DNA of 64,000 nt from Pseudogracilibacillus sp. (GTDB lineage Bacteria > Bacillota > Bacilli > Bacillales > Amphibacillaceae). Positions 53,632-62,216 of this stretch are shown here, in pieces (the stretch's first letter is position 1; each line of letters starts with the position of its first letter). A program made the translations under genes and the position numbers. The stretch lies in assembly GCA_026169815.1 (NCBI GenBank), contig JAPFDT010000043.1, forward strand, positions 141,118-205,117, written 5' to 3'. A model generated the notes under the pieces. That model had not been told where the DNA came from. It made no database searches and worked only from the letters and a program-made list of their open reading frames with translations.

Positions 53632-54237
53632 ATGAAGAAAACTTGGATTATGTTATTAGCTGCATTTGCACTAGTACTAGCTGCATGTAGTGATTCAGAA
53701 ACGAGTGAGCCTGAAGATTTAAAAGAGAAAGATAGTCACGTAGAAGATAAAATTATGGAAGAAAAAGCTGATGACGTATCAGAAGCAGATGAAGATACAG
53801 AAACAGAAGTTGAAAAGAAAGAATCTGAGGAGACGGAAGAAAGTACGTCAGATGCAACAGAAGAAGAATCAGATGAATCTGAAGAAGATAAGACAGAAGA
53901 GGAAGAAATCGATATCATAGAATTTGGTTTTGACATTTTTGAAGCACAAGCAAATGAAGATTACGATTTTATAGAATCAGTACTTTCAAAAGGATCAAGT
54001 GTGGATAGAGAGAATAATATTATTCGTTTTGAAAATGTAACGTATCCACATGATTATGAATTTATTTCAAAACGTGATTTTAAAAATTTAAGTCAACGTT
54101 ATATTCAAGATGAGGATTCAATTATCGTTGGATTTGATGTAACAGACTATGAAAATGAATCAAGTTATATTATCGATACAGAGTTCATTCAAGAAGATGG
54201 CGAATGGAAATTAAACGATATGGACGTCAATAAGTAA
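53632..54237 (+). CDS. Acidic lipoprotein of unknown function
   Basis: 201 residues: signal peptide with lipobox LAAC|S, a ~75-residue Glu/Asp/Ser/Thr-rich low-complexity linker, and a C-terminal domain (~100-200; FGFDIFEAQANEDYDFIESVL...WKLNDMDVNK) resembling small NTF2-like domains. Analogous in layout to the lipoprotein at 13384-14253. Start at ATG 53632 behind GGGGGAAG. Confidence 0.8.
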   Translation: MKKTWIMLLAAFALVLAACSDSETSEPEDLKEKDSHVEDKIMEEKADDVSEADEDTETEVEKKESEETEESTSDATEEESDESEEDKTEEEEIDIIEFGFDIFEAQANEDYDFIESVLSKGSSVDRENNIIRFENVTYPHDYEFISKRDFKNLSQRYIQDEDSIIVGFDVTDYENESSYIIDTEFIQEDGEWKLNDMDVNK

Positions 54238-54244
54238 TATTTTT

Positions 54245-54284
54245 AAAAAACTATCTAATCCAGTTGTGGAATAGGTAGTTTTTT
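54245..54284 (+). terminator. Terminator of the lipoprotein gene
   Basis: AAAAAACTATCT / AGGTAGTTTTT stem, T-run. Confidence 0.75.
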
Positions 54285-54562
54285 GATGAATGAGCTGATG
54301 TTGTAATGTAATTATATTATCTCGATATATGTTAATATAATTTAAAAAACTTTAAAATAGTTCAATTTCATAAATTCAGTTATAAAATGAGTTGAATTTC
54401 AAATTTCCCTCTAGGGAATTTTGAAAAATGAATGTATGAAAGTGATTAAATCATGATAAATGGCATTTTGACGGGATTTATTTAATTGTATATGATGTAG
54501 TTGTAAGTAAGGAATGACGATGTAAAAGTCGTGGGCAAACATTTTTTACTTCATAATAAAAG

Positions 54563-54633
54563 AAAAGGAGGATAGAATAAAACTTCGAGCAGGGGCTTTG
54601 GAAGGTCCCAATAACCCTTCTATTATAGATTAA
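54563..54633 (+). other. Ribosome-site plus 17-codon reading frame without normal start
   Basis: AAAAGGAGG (54563-54571), five bases, then ATA AAA CTT... encoding KLRAGALEGPNNPSIID and TAA. The codon at ideal start spacing is ATA, not ATG. It lies in a 670-bp stretch (54238-54909) with no normal gene; a hairpin at 54400-54423 is also present. Confidence 0.35.
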
Positions 54634-54793
54634 TTTAATAAATCTACGGATAAAATGAGACTCATGTTGTAATAATGTTACGCACTCCTAGTTTTAAAAG
54701 TAAGTACATGTAATGTGAACCGAAGCAAAATGGAAGAGTATGGTAAAAAGTTGAAATAGGTAATATATAGAAATGAAGCGTACAAAAGAGGTG

Positions 54794-54832
54794 AAATCGA
54801 CTATGTTTGGGATGACGTAGTCGATTTTTTTT
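54794..54832 (+). terminator. Orphan + strand terminator
   Basis: AAATCGACTA / TAGTCGATTT stem with 14-base loop and T-run, ending no annotated gene; it may terminate a small RNA or the mini reading frame at 54577. Confidence 0.65.
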
Positions 54833-54909
54833 CTTGTGCAAATATTTTAATAAATTGATGTTTTTCATGATATAATGAATGAACAATCATTTAGTTAGGA
54901 GAGTTGCAA

Positions 54910-55884
54910 GTGAATGTTATGACAAAAGCTCCAACAGTTTATCCGATTTTTGTACCGACAAAAATGAGTTTACATACATTTAATTTTTATTTAGTTGAAA
55001 TAAACCATCGATTATTATTAATTGATGCAGGAATTGATACAGATAAATGTTGGAATATATTTCAAGATGTTTTATTAGAAAATAATTTTACGATAGAGGA
55101 TATTGATGCTATTATTTTGACTCACCATCATGAAGATCATATTGGATTAGTCAATCGTATTCGCGAAGTGAAGGAAGTTCCGTTATATGCGCATGAAAAA
55201 GGAGTAAAACGTCTAAAGCGTGATGAAGACTTTTTAGAGAAACGGATTGCTTTATTTGCTGATATTTTTACGGAAATGGGTTGTGGAGTAGAGGCGGAAC
55301 AGGAAATAGCTCGTTTAAAGCAGGCGAAAATTGATAATGCGTCACAAACAATTTTAGGAGATATTATTCCAATTCGTGGTGGCGAGACGTTATTTGGTTT
55401 TGATATTATAGAAACACCAGGTCACGCTACTGATCATATTATGTTGTATCATCAACCTTCACAAGTTGCCTTTATAGGTGATCAATTTATTAAACATGCT
55501 ACGACTAATGCATTAATTGATCTTGACTCTAATCGTAAGCGCACATTATCGTTGGTTATTTACGAAGCATCATTACGTGATCTATTGCAATATCCAATGA
55601 CAATAGCGTATAGTGGACACGGAGAAGTTATCGAGGAACCAGAAGAAGTTATTCAATTTCATTTAAAACGAATTGAAAGAAAGTCAGACAAGGTATTGCA
55701 CTTATTACGAGAAGAAACTACTATTGCCGCACTAGCTAAAGAAATGTATGGAAAAAAATATGATACATTATTTACGCTCGTCATGTCTGATTTAGTTGGC
55801 CATATTGATCGGCTAGAAAAGTTAGAGAAAGTGACAAAACGGAAGGAACAAGGTATTTTTTATTATAAGAGAGTAGATAAATAA
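54910..55884 (+). CDS. MBL-fold metallohydrolase
   Basis: 324 residues. Metallo-beta-lactamase fold with THHHEDHIG zinc motif, GHATDHIM, FIGDQFI and a later SGHGE histidine; the C-terminal ~70 residues add a winged-helix-like region as in the LACTB2/glyoxalase II-like group. GTG 54910 follows AGGAGAG by six bases. It is 12 bp from the aspartate dehydrogenase-like gene, an operon. Substrate unknown, thioester or phosphoester likely. Confidence 0.85.
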   Translation: MNVMTKAPTVYPIFVPTKMSLHTFNFYLVEINHRLLLIDAGIDTDKCWNIFQDVLLENNFTIEDIDAIILTHHHEDHIGLVNRIREVKEVPLYAHEKGVKRLKRDEDFLEKRIALFADIFTEMGCGVEAEQEIARLKQAKIDNASQTILGDIIPIRGGETLFGFDIIETPGHATDHIMLYHQPSQVAFIGDQFIKHATTNALIDLDSNRKRTLSLVIYEASLRDLLQYPMTIAYSGHGEVIEEPEEVIQFHLKRIERKSDKVLHLLREETTIAALAKEMYGKKYDTLFTLVMSDLVGHIDRLEKLEKVTKRKEQGIFYYKRVDK

Positions 55885-55896
55885 GGAGGTTACACG

Positions 55897-56667
55897 TTGA
55901 ACATAGGAGTGATTGGAGCTGGGGCAATTGCTAGGTATGTGTTAGAAACCGTAGCAGAAGACTCATCCATGAACGTTGAAAGTGTGCTCGTACGTGATAA
56001 AGATAAGTATGCAAATGTAGCAGAAAAATTTGGTGTAACATTATATACAGATGTAGAAGATTTTTTAGCATCGAATATTGACATCGTTGTGGAAGCAGCG
56101 AATGTTTCAGCAGTAGCAACGTTATTACCAACTGTTTTACGAAAGAAAAGTGCACTTATTATTAGTATAGGTGCTTTTGTTGATGAAGCATTTACTGTGC
56201 GAATGAAGGAAAAAGCTGCACGATACAGTCATCAATTACTTTTACCATCAGGTGCGATAGGCGGACTTGATCTTATTCAACATACAGCAAATACGAAGAC
56301 GCTAGAATCTGTTACATTAGAAACACGAAAACCAGCATATACATTAACAGAAGAACAACTAGAGACGGAGAAAATTATCTTTAAAGATAGCGCAAAAGAA
56401 GCGATTAAACAATTTCCGAAAAATATTAATGTAGCAATTGCATTAGGAATGGCAGGAATCGGGATGGAGCGCACGAATGTAACGATTATCGCTGATCCAA
56501 TGATTGAACGAAATATGCATACAATCATCGCTTCCGGAGCATTCGGAAAAGTTCATTTCCATGTTGAAAATGCTCCAATGCCAACGAATGCTAATACGAG
56601 TTATTTAGCAGCACTTAGTGTTATCGGCACGTTGAAAAAAAGTCGCCAGCCATTTCAACTCGGTTAA
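55897..56667 (+). CDS. Aspartate dehydrogenase-like protein (NadX/DUF108)
   Basis: 256 residues: Rossmann start MNIGVIGAGAIARYV, then LLPSGAIGGLD and FPKNINVAIALG, the catalytic-domain signatures of L-aspartate dehydrogenase. That enzyme makes iminoaspartate (for NAD synthesis) or oxaloacetate with NAD(P)+. TTG 55897 behind a perfect AGGAGG. Pairing with an MBL hydrolase suggests a catabolic use, not de novo NAD synthesis (inference). Confidence 0.83.
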   Translation: MNIGVIGAGAIARYVLETVAEDSSMNVESVLVRDKDKYANVAEKFGVTLYTDVEDFLASNIDIVVEAANVSAVATLLPTVLRKKSALIISIGAFVDEAFTVRMKEKAARYSHQLLLPSGAIGGLDLIQHTANTKTLESVTLETRKPAYTLTEEQLETEKIIFKDSAKEAIKQFPKNINVAIALGMAGIGMERTNVTIIADPMIERNMHTIIASGAFGKVHFHVENAPMPTNANTSYLAALSVIGTLKKSRQPFQLG

Positions 56668-56731
56668 TAAACACCAATGCACAACGTTCGTTCGACAATA
56701 TAATATTGCCCGGGTAATAACGAGATAAGAC

Positions 56732-56766
56732 AAAACTAGTATCGACATGAGATAGCTAGTTTTTTT
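56732..56766 (+). terminator. Terminator
   Basis: AAAACTAG / CTAGTTTT stem, T-run of seven. Confidence 0.65.
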
Positions 56767-56937
56767 GTCGATTTCTTACATCAAATGTGGTAAATAGCTG
56801 AACAAACGGAATGTTACAGTGTTTGTTATATTGTTGCAGAGAGATAACAATTTATTTAAGTGACGGTTGAACAGGTGAAAAAAAGGGTATTCATTAGTAT
56901 AGTAAGAAGTAGATGATAAACAAAGGGTGGAAGATAT

Positions 56938-57966
56938 ATGGAAAGAAATGCGTATTTTGATAATGCGAAAATGTTTTTAATTTTCTTCGTTGTATTTGGT
57001 CATATGATTCAACCGTATGTAGAAGGTTCGCAAGCAATAGGTACATTTTATACGTGGTTGTACACATTCCATATGCCAGCGTTTATTTTTTTAGCAGGGT
57101 TTTATGCTAAAGGGAGAAGTTCACTTGATTTCATTATGAACTTAGCAAAAAAATTACTAATACCGTATTTGATTTTTCAAGCTATTTATACGATTTATTA
57201 TTTTTATATCGGAAAAGCAGGCTGGTTAACGGATAGTATATTTTATCCGCATTGGTCTTTATGGTTTCTAATTAGTTTATTCTCATGGCACATGTTGCTC
57301 ATTGGATATAAAAAAATTCACCCAGCTATTGCGCTAACACTCGCAGTGACGTTAGGGATAATTGTTGGTTATTTTGACCCAATTGGCCATATGTTTAGTT
57401 TATCGAGAACGTTTGTATTTTTCCCGTTTTTCTTGTTAGGTCATTTTGCATCAATGAATCAATTAATGATTTTAAAGCAAAAACGTATGAAAGTTTTATC
57501 TGTTGTAGTGATGTCGATTATAGCTGTAGCAATTTACTTTTTACCAGATATTAATTCTGGATGGTTACTTGCGTCGAAATCATATAGTACATTAGGAATG
57601 GAAACATATGGAAGTATTGCTCGGATATCTGTTTATCTAACTGCATTTGTAATGGCCGCTTCATTTTTAGCGTGGGTACCACAACGTCGTTTCGCTTTTA
57701 CAAAAATTGGAGAACGGACGTTATATGTTTATTTATTGCATGGCTTTATCGTGCAGCTGTTCCGAAATTACGATATTTTATCTTTAGATCATTTTGGACA
57801 TTGGATTGGATTTGTTATCCTGTCTGCGATTATTGTCATCTTATTGTCTACGAATACTGTGATGACGATTTGGCAGCCGTTAGTTGAAGCAAAAGCATCG
57901 CGAATAAAACGTTTACTAATAAAATTAGGTGTGAAAGAAGAACGTTATGAAGAACAGACTGATTAA
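56938..57966 (+). CDS. Acyltransferase_3-family membrane protein
   Basis: 342 residues, ~10 hydrophobic helices. Begins MERNAYFDNAKMFLIFFVVFGHMIQPY with the catalytic-type His of the OafA/NolL family, and HMPAFIFLAGFYAKG. It should transfer an acyl group to a surface glycan or lipid carrier at the membrane. GGGTGG precedes ATG 56938. Monocistronic, strong terminator downstream. Confidence 0.87.
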   Translation: MERNAYFDNAKMFLIFFVVFGHMIQPYVEGSQAIGTFYTWLYTFHMPAFIFLAGFYAKGRSSLDFIMNLAKKLLIPYLIFQAIYTIYYFYIGKAGWLTDSIFYPHWSLWFLISLFSWHMLLIGYKKIHPAIALTLAVTLGIIVGYFDPIGHMFSLSRTFVFFPFFLLGHFASMNQLMILKQKRMKVLSVVVMSIIAVAIYFLPDINSGWLLASKSYSTLGMETYGSIARISVYLTAFVMAASFLAWVPQRRFAFTKIGERTLYVYLLHGFIVQLFRNYDILSLDHFGHWIGFVILSAIIVILLSTNTVMTIWQPLVEAKASRIKRLLIKLGVKEERYEEQTD

Positions 57967-57976
57967 ATAATGTTAG

Positions 57977-58013
57977 AGATACATGTGCGTTATGCGCGCA
58001 TGTATCTTTTTTT
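57977..58013 (+). terminator. Terminator
   Basis: AGATACATG / CATGTATCT with a GC-rich 13-base loop and seven T. Confidence 0.85.
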
Positions 58014-58079
58014 GTGAAATTAAGTGAGGAATCGTATAATAAGAAGGTGTGTTGAGGTGTTTTGGCACAGTTCGAATGA

Positions 58080-58106
58080 TTGACAACATACCTTGTTGGG
58101 TATAAT
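58080..58106 (+). promoter_or_regulatory. Promoter with CsoR/CstR-type operator
   Basis: TTGACA (58080-58085) and TATAAT (58101-58106); between them ATACC-ttgtt-GGGTAT (58088-58103) is an inverted repeat like known CsoR/CstR sites, overlapping the -10 box, consistent with autoregulation. Confidence 0.7.
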
Positions 58107-58135
58107 ATAAAGATATGAGAGGGAGGAGAGTTAAA

Positions 58136-58399
58136 TTGGAATATAATCAAAAAACGATTAACCGTCTGAAACGTGTTGAAGGACAAATTAAAGGTATTAT
58201 CCGTATGATGGAAAGCGAAAAAGAATGTAAAGATGTCATCACTCAGTTATCTGCTTCCCGATCAGCTATTGACCGTACAATTGGTGTAGTAGTTAGTGAG
58301 AATTTAATTGAATGTATTCGTACAATAGATGAAGACGAACAGACAACCGAGGAAGATTTAGTGAAAGAGGCAGTAGATTTATTAGTGAAAAGTCGCTAA
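58136..58399 (+). CDS. CstR-like persulfide-sensing repressor (CsoR/DUF156 family)
   Basis: 87 residues, all-helical DUF156. Cys residues at positions 31 and 60 match the dithiol pair of staphylococcal CstR, while the His and second Cys copper ligands of CsoR are missing (N56 where His is expected). This favours reactive sulfur sensing over copper. TTG 58136 follows GGGAGGAGAG by five bases; an upstream ATG at 58115 would include that site. Followed by a rhodanese gene 39 bp on, the expected partner. Confidence 0.85.
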   Translation: MEYNQKTINRLKRVEGQIKGIIRMMESEKECKDVITQLSASRSAIDRTIGVVVSENLIECIRTIDEDEQTTEEDLVKEAVDLLVKSR

Positions 58400-58438
58400 T
58401 TTCATAAATAACTTAAGAGATAGAAAGGAATTCAGTCG

Positions 58439-58735
58439 ATGAAACAAATAACAGCAAAAGAGTTAGCTGATAAATTAGAACGAAAAGAAGCTATTAAAGT
58501 GATTGATGTACGAGAAGAAATAGAAGTAGCGGCAGGCACCATACCTGGAGCAATTCATATGCCGTTAAGTTTATTTGCGACAGAAGCTAATCAGTTAGAT
58601 CCGAAGAGTTCGTATGCGTTAATTTGTCAATCAGGTGGCAGAAGTGGGATGGCATGTCGCATGTTAGAACAATATGATTTTGATGTGTGTAATGTAAGTG
58701 ATGGTATTGAAGCTTGGACAGGAAAAATTGAATAA
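58439..58735 (+). CDS. Single-domain rhodanese (sulfurtransferase)
   Basis: 98 residues with the active-site loop CQSGGRSGMA holding the persulfide-carrying Cys, and the VIDVREEIEVAAGTIPGAIHMPL front motif. Transfers sulfane sulfur between thiols. It shares a transcript with the CstR-like repressor, giving a minimal sulfide/persulfide response unit; sulfide:quinone reductase and persulfide dioxygenase genes are not in the window. Confidence 0.9.
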   Translation: MKQITAKELADKLERKEAIKVIDVREEIEVAAGTIPGAIHMPLSLFATEANQLDPKSSYALICQSGGRSGMACRMLEQYDFDVCNVSDGIEAWTGKIE

Positions 58736-58746
58736 AATTTAATATT

Positions 58747-58780
58747 AACCTACTTTCGTAATCGTGAGTAGGTTATTTTT
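58747..58780 (+). terminator. Terminator
   Basis: AACCTAC / GTAGGTT stem followed by ATTTTT. Confidence 0.65.
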
Positions 58781-58963
58781 CATTACTTATTCCATTTAAA
58801 TTAGTTGAATATCACATCGTATATATTATTTTATATGATGTTAAAAACATTATTAAATCAAAGGAAGTGAAGGGATCTTCGCCATCCATTCACTTCTAAA
58901 TACTCATTGTTTTTACTGCGTTTTTTTTCATCTATTACTAGCTCTAACGACATAGTAAAGCTT

Positions 58964-59422
58964 TTAATCGATTTGATTTTCGATTACATTATTAGCTTTT
59001 TCTAAAAAATGTGTAATCAATTCAAGCTCGTCCTCCGTGTATGTATCCGCTAGTTTTACCATTTCTTCGTGCAGTGCATAATATTTTTCCTTTACTTCTT
59101 CCTTATGTTCATATTGAGGAACGATGATTACTTTACGGCGATCATTCGGATCATTTTCTCTCCGTACATATCCCGCTTTTTCTAAACGATCAACAAGCGC
59201 TGTAACACTTCCAGTCGTTAATCCAGATAGCTTCGATAATTCTCCAGCAGTAATTGGACCAGACTCACGTAAAATATCTACTGCAATAAAATCATGGTTA
59301 TATAATCCAAGTGATACAGCAATTTTTTGTTGATACAGTACACTTCTCGTCCCAAGTCCACGCATTAGAAGGACAAAATTTTCATGATGATTTGTAGTTT
59401 TATTTGGTTTATTAGTTGACAA
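58964..59422 (-). CDS. MarR-family regulator
   Basis: 152 residues with a MarR winged helix (ITAGELSKLSGLTTGSVTALVDRLEKAGYVRRENDPNDRRKVIIV). TTG 59422 follows AGGAGG by eight bases; GTG 59431 would overlap it. Divergent from a DHA2 efflux pump with a perfect inverted repeat between them, the usual arrangement for a drug- or stress-responsive repressor. Confidence 0.9.
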   Translation of the reverse strand: MSTNKPNKTTNHHENFVLLMRGLGTRSVLYQQKIAVSLGLYNHDFIAVDILRESGPITAGELSKLSGLTTGSVTALVDRLEKAGYVRRENDPNDRRKVIIVPQYEHKEEVKEKYYALHEEMVKLADTYTEDELELITHFLEKANNVIENQID

Positions 59423-59445
59423 ATAAACCACCTCCTATTAATATT

Positions 59446-59466
59446 ATATCTTGAAGGTCAAGATAT
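59446..59466. promoter_or_regulatory. MarR operator
   Basis: ATATCTTGA-AGG-TCAAGATAT, a perfect inverted repeat with 3-base spacer, just upstream of the marR ribosome site and ~100 bp from the pump start. Confidence 0.75.
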
Positions 59467-59567
59467 TCGACAAACAAGACAATTGGAAAGTAATATATAT
59501 GAAAAGCACATTATTGTTCACGTCCATTATATCGACATCTTTAATATAATGTAAAGGGGTTTACAAA

Positions 59568-61079
59568 ATGGTAGCAAAAAATAGTAATACAGCATTAGTT
59601 TTAACAGGATTGTTATTAGCGATGTTCATGGCGGCAATTGATAATACCATTGTAGCTACAGCGATGGGAACGATTGTCTCTGATATAGGAGGGATGGATA
59701 AAATTTCTTGGATTATGTCTGCTTATATTGTCGCGACGATGGCGGGGATGCCATTATTCGGTAAGTTGTCAGACATGTACGGTCGAAAAATATTTTTCAT
59801 CTCTGGTTTAACAATTTTTTTAGTAGGTTCGATTCTATGTGGTTTAGCGGTTTCGATTGAACAATTGATTATGTTCCGTGCGATTCAAGGAATTGGTGGT
59901 GGGGCATTAATGCCGATTGCCTTTACAATCGTCTATGATGTATTCCCCGCAGATAAACGAGGGAAAATGATCGGCTTACTTGGAGCAGTTTTTGGAATAG
60001 CAAGTGTTGCTGGACCACTTCTAGGCGCATTCATTACAGATAACTTTGGATGGGGTTGGATTTTTTATATTAACGTTCCACTAGGTGTAATCGTATTTGC
60101 TTTAGTAATGATTCATTATAAAGAGTCATTGGAGAGAATGAGACAGAAGATTGATTGGCTCGGTGCAGGAACATTATTAGTCGCGATATTGAGTCTGATG
60201 TTTGCCTTAGAAATGGGTGGAGACCAGTATGCTTGGAATTCAGGCATGATTATTTCACTATTTGCTAGTTTCGTCGTGTTCTTTGGAATCTTTTGTTATG
60301 TGGAAACAAAGGCAGAAGAACCAATTATTCCTTTCTTCTTATTCAAAGGAAGATTGTTTGCTAGTTCACAAATTTTAGCATTTTTATATGGGGCAACGTT
60401 CATTATTTTAATTACGTATTTACCAATTTATATTCAATCGGTTTACGGAGCAACGGCAATGGGGGCAGGGCTTGTCTTAATGCCATTGTTACTAGGAGTT
60501 GTCGGAGGAAGTGCTTCAGGTGGAATCTTCTTAACGAAAACAAGTTATCGTAACTTAATGATTTTATCCGTTATTACCTACTTCGTAGGTATGTTGCTAC
60601 TGAGTACGTTAACGCCAGAATCATCTCGGACACTGTTAACATTTTACATGGTCATTGTTGGATATGGAATGGGTTTCTCATTCTCACTACTTCCAACAGC
60701 TTCATTGCACAATTTAGCACCACAGTATCGTGGTACAGCTAACTCAACGAATCAGTTCATGCGTACACTAGGTATGACAATAGGTGTGACAATTTTCGGA
60801 TCGGTTCAAAGTAAGTTATTATCAAGTAATTTAACAGAAGGATTTAAAGATGTTGGTGAAGGAGGGGCAGGAGCGTTTTCAAATTCAGATGAGTTAAGTC
60901 AAATTTTCGAACCATCTGTCCGCGAAAAGATTCCAGGAGATATTCTAGATATCATTATTAGTGCTATGTCACATTCCATTACACATATTTATTTATTAGC
61001 ACTAATACCAATTGGAATTGCGTTTGTCTTTGTTTATCTAATGGGGAATGCTAGAGAAATGGGAGAGGACGTAGAGTGA
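59568..61079 (+). CDS. DHA2-family (14-helix) MFS drug efflux transporter
   Basis: 503 residues, 14 hydrophobic segments, EmrB/QacA group: motif D1-like MAAIDNTIVATAMGTI, motif A GKLSDMYGRKIFF, motif C-like GIASVAGPLLGAFI. Proton-driven export of hydrophobic compounds. AAAGGGG precedes ATG 59568. Under probable control of the divergent MarR repressor. Confidence 0.92.
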   Translation: MVAKNSNTALVLTGLLLAMFMAAIDNTIVATAMGTIVSDIGGMDKISWIMSAYIVATMAGMPLFGKLSDMYGRKIFFISGLTIFLVGSILCGLAVSIEQLIMFRAIQGIGGGALMPIAFTIVYDVFPADKRGKMIGLLGAVFGIASVAGPLLGAFITDNFGWGWIFYINVPLGVIVFALVMIHYKESLERMRQKIDWLGAGTLLVAILSLMFALEMGGDQYAWNSGMIISLFASFVVFFGIFCYVETKAEEPIIPFFLFKGRLFASSQILAFLYGATFIILITYLPIYIQSVYGATAMGAGLVLMPLLLGVVGGSASGGIFLTKTSYRNLMILSVITYFVGMLLLSTLTPESSRTLLTFYMVIVGYGMGFSFSLLPTASLHNLAPQYRGTANSTNQFMRTLGMTIGVTIFGSVQSKLLSSNLTEGFKDVGEGGAGAFSNSDELSQIFEPSVREKIPGDILDIIISAMSHSITHIYLLALIPIGIAFVFVYLMGNAREMGEDVE

Positions 61080-61199
61080 AATATTAAAATTGAAGTTGTT
61101 CTTAATGCCTTCCATATAGCCATTATTGTAGGTAAAGATAACACTGCGTTTTGTTAATGGAAGAATTAAAATAAAGAATATAAGTTAGTATTGAAAAAA

Positions 61200-61313
61200 G
61201 TTGAGACAAAACATATTTTATGCATAAGAAAAAGGAAAAATTAAATTAAGTATATTTCCGAAACGATTATTTAATCAATCCAAATTCATGTATGAAAAAA
61301 GTTTTGTCTCAGC
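61200..61313. terminator. Long-range terminator-like inverted repeat
   Basis: TTGAGACAAAAC (61201-61212) pairs with GTTTTGTCTCAG (61301-61312) across ~90 bases, followed by CTTCTTTATTT. Lies between the convergent efflux pump and ectC. Confidence 0.55.
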
Positions 61314-61359
61314 TTCTTTATTTGTACATTATATTGTAAATTCGTATATTATTTTAGCA

Positions 61360-61749
61360 TTAGTCTTCTAATAATGGGTACACGCCGTCTTCGTCGTGTG
61401 TTTCTGTTCCAACTAATGGTGGGTTGAATACGCAAATTAGACGCATATCTTCTTTTCCACCACGTAAGTAATGTTCATCGTTTTCGTTTAATGCATACAT
61501 TGTACCGTCTTCGATTGGGTACACTTTTCCATCTGCAATTGTTTCAATTTCTCCATCACCAGCTACACAATATACAGCTTCTAAATGGTTTTTATAATGA
61601 ATATGTGTTTCTGTTCCAGCATAAATGATCGTTTCATGGAAAGAGAATCCCATATTGTCGCCTTTTAATAATAGACGTCTACTTGACCACGTATCTGCTT
61701 TTACTTCTTTTTCTGTTCCGATAATATCTTTTAGGTTTCTAACAATCAT
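61360..61749 (-). CDS. ectC: L-ectoine synthase
   Basis: 129 residues, the usual EctC length; cupin fold with [31 protein letters not shown] and DEHYLRGG. Cyclises N-gamma-acetyl-diaminobutyrate to ectoine. AAGGAG precedes ATG 61749. Unlike the compact ectABC of most bacteria, it is separated from ectB by 467 bp holding a repeat element, so it may need its own promoter or rely on long read-through. Confidence 0.95.
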   Translation of the reverse strand: MIVRNLKDIIGTEKEVKADTWSSRRLLLKGDNMGFSFHETIIYAGTETHIHYKNHLEAVYCVAGDGEIETIADGKVYPIEDGTMYALNENDEHYLRGGKEDMRLICVFNPPLVGTETHDEDGVYPLLED

Positions 61750-61804
61750 GTTTATCTTCTCCTTATATGGTTGTGTGACAAATCGTGTTGGTAGTGTCGC
61801 TACA

Positions 61805-61964
61805 GAAATATACTACGCTTTCCGCGGGCGGCTAATGTGCCTCGAAGCACAGGACGTGCAAATGCAGGCTTTGTCACAGGACGTGACGTTCTTTGCCTGC
61901 CTCGAGCTCCGCTCTTCGGGGTCACATCGAGGCCTTTTCCCCCGCAGGAGTCTCCGTATATTTC
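61805..61964. repeat. Palindromic intergenic repeat element, copy 2, inside the ect cluster
   Basis: Outer arms GAAATATACTACG and CGTATATTTC, then CTTTCCGCGGGCGG and TTTTCCCCCGCAGGAG, with inner inverted pairs (CCTCGA/TCGAGG, GCAGGC/GCCTGC) and a direct repeat CACAGGACGTG at ~61849 and ~61875. Same core as copy 1 at 4893-5001; far richer in G+C than its surroundings. Confidence 0.75.
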
Positions 61965-62039
61965 TTTCGCTTACACAAATTAACATTATAACCAACACAA
62001 TTTTCTAAACAAGCTACTTATATATAATGGCACATAGAA

Positions 62040-62072
62040 CATGCTCGGGTCACAACTAGGAGCCCGAGCATG
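62040..62072. other. GC hairpin in the ectB-ectC spacer
   Basis: Perfect 10-bp stem CATGCTCGGG / CCCGAGCATG with 13-base loop and no T-run, downstream of ectB on its transcript. More like an mRNA-stability or processing hairpin than a terminator. Confidence 0.6.
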
Positions 62073-62216
62073 GACAAGTCTTGTTGAATGAACTTTTGTA
62101 TGAACATATTTCACATATTTATTTAACGACATGCCTGTTGTTTCATTACATATTCCTTCGCCGGTTGGAATACGCAACGAACCTCATCATTTAGAAAAAT
62201 ATTTATGTTGAATTAT

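Noticed and set aside
53736-53936. Ser-rich - strand frame opposite the second lipoprotein
   Set aside because: Direct antisense of the Glu/Asp-rich linker, not a gene.
58136-58399. Copper-sensing CsoR
   Set aside because: The His and second Cys of the copper site are absent and a rhodanese, not a copper ATPase, follows.
61813-62008. Frames in the ectB-ectC spacer
   Set aside because: Cys/Arg-rich readings of the GC-rich repeat element; no coding signals.
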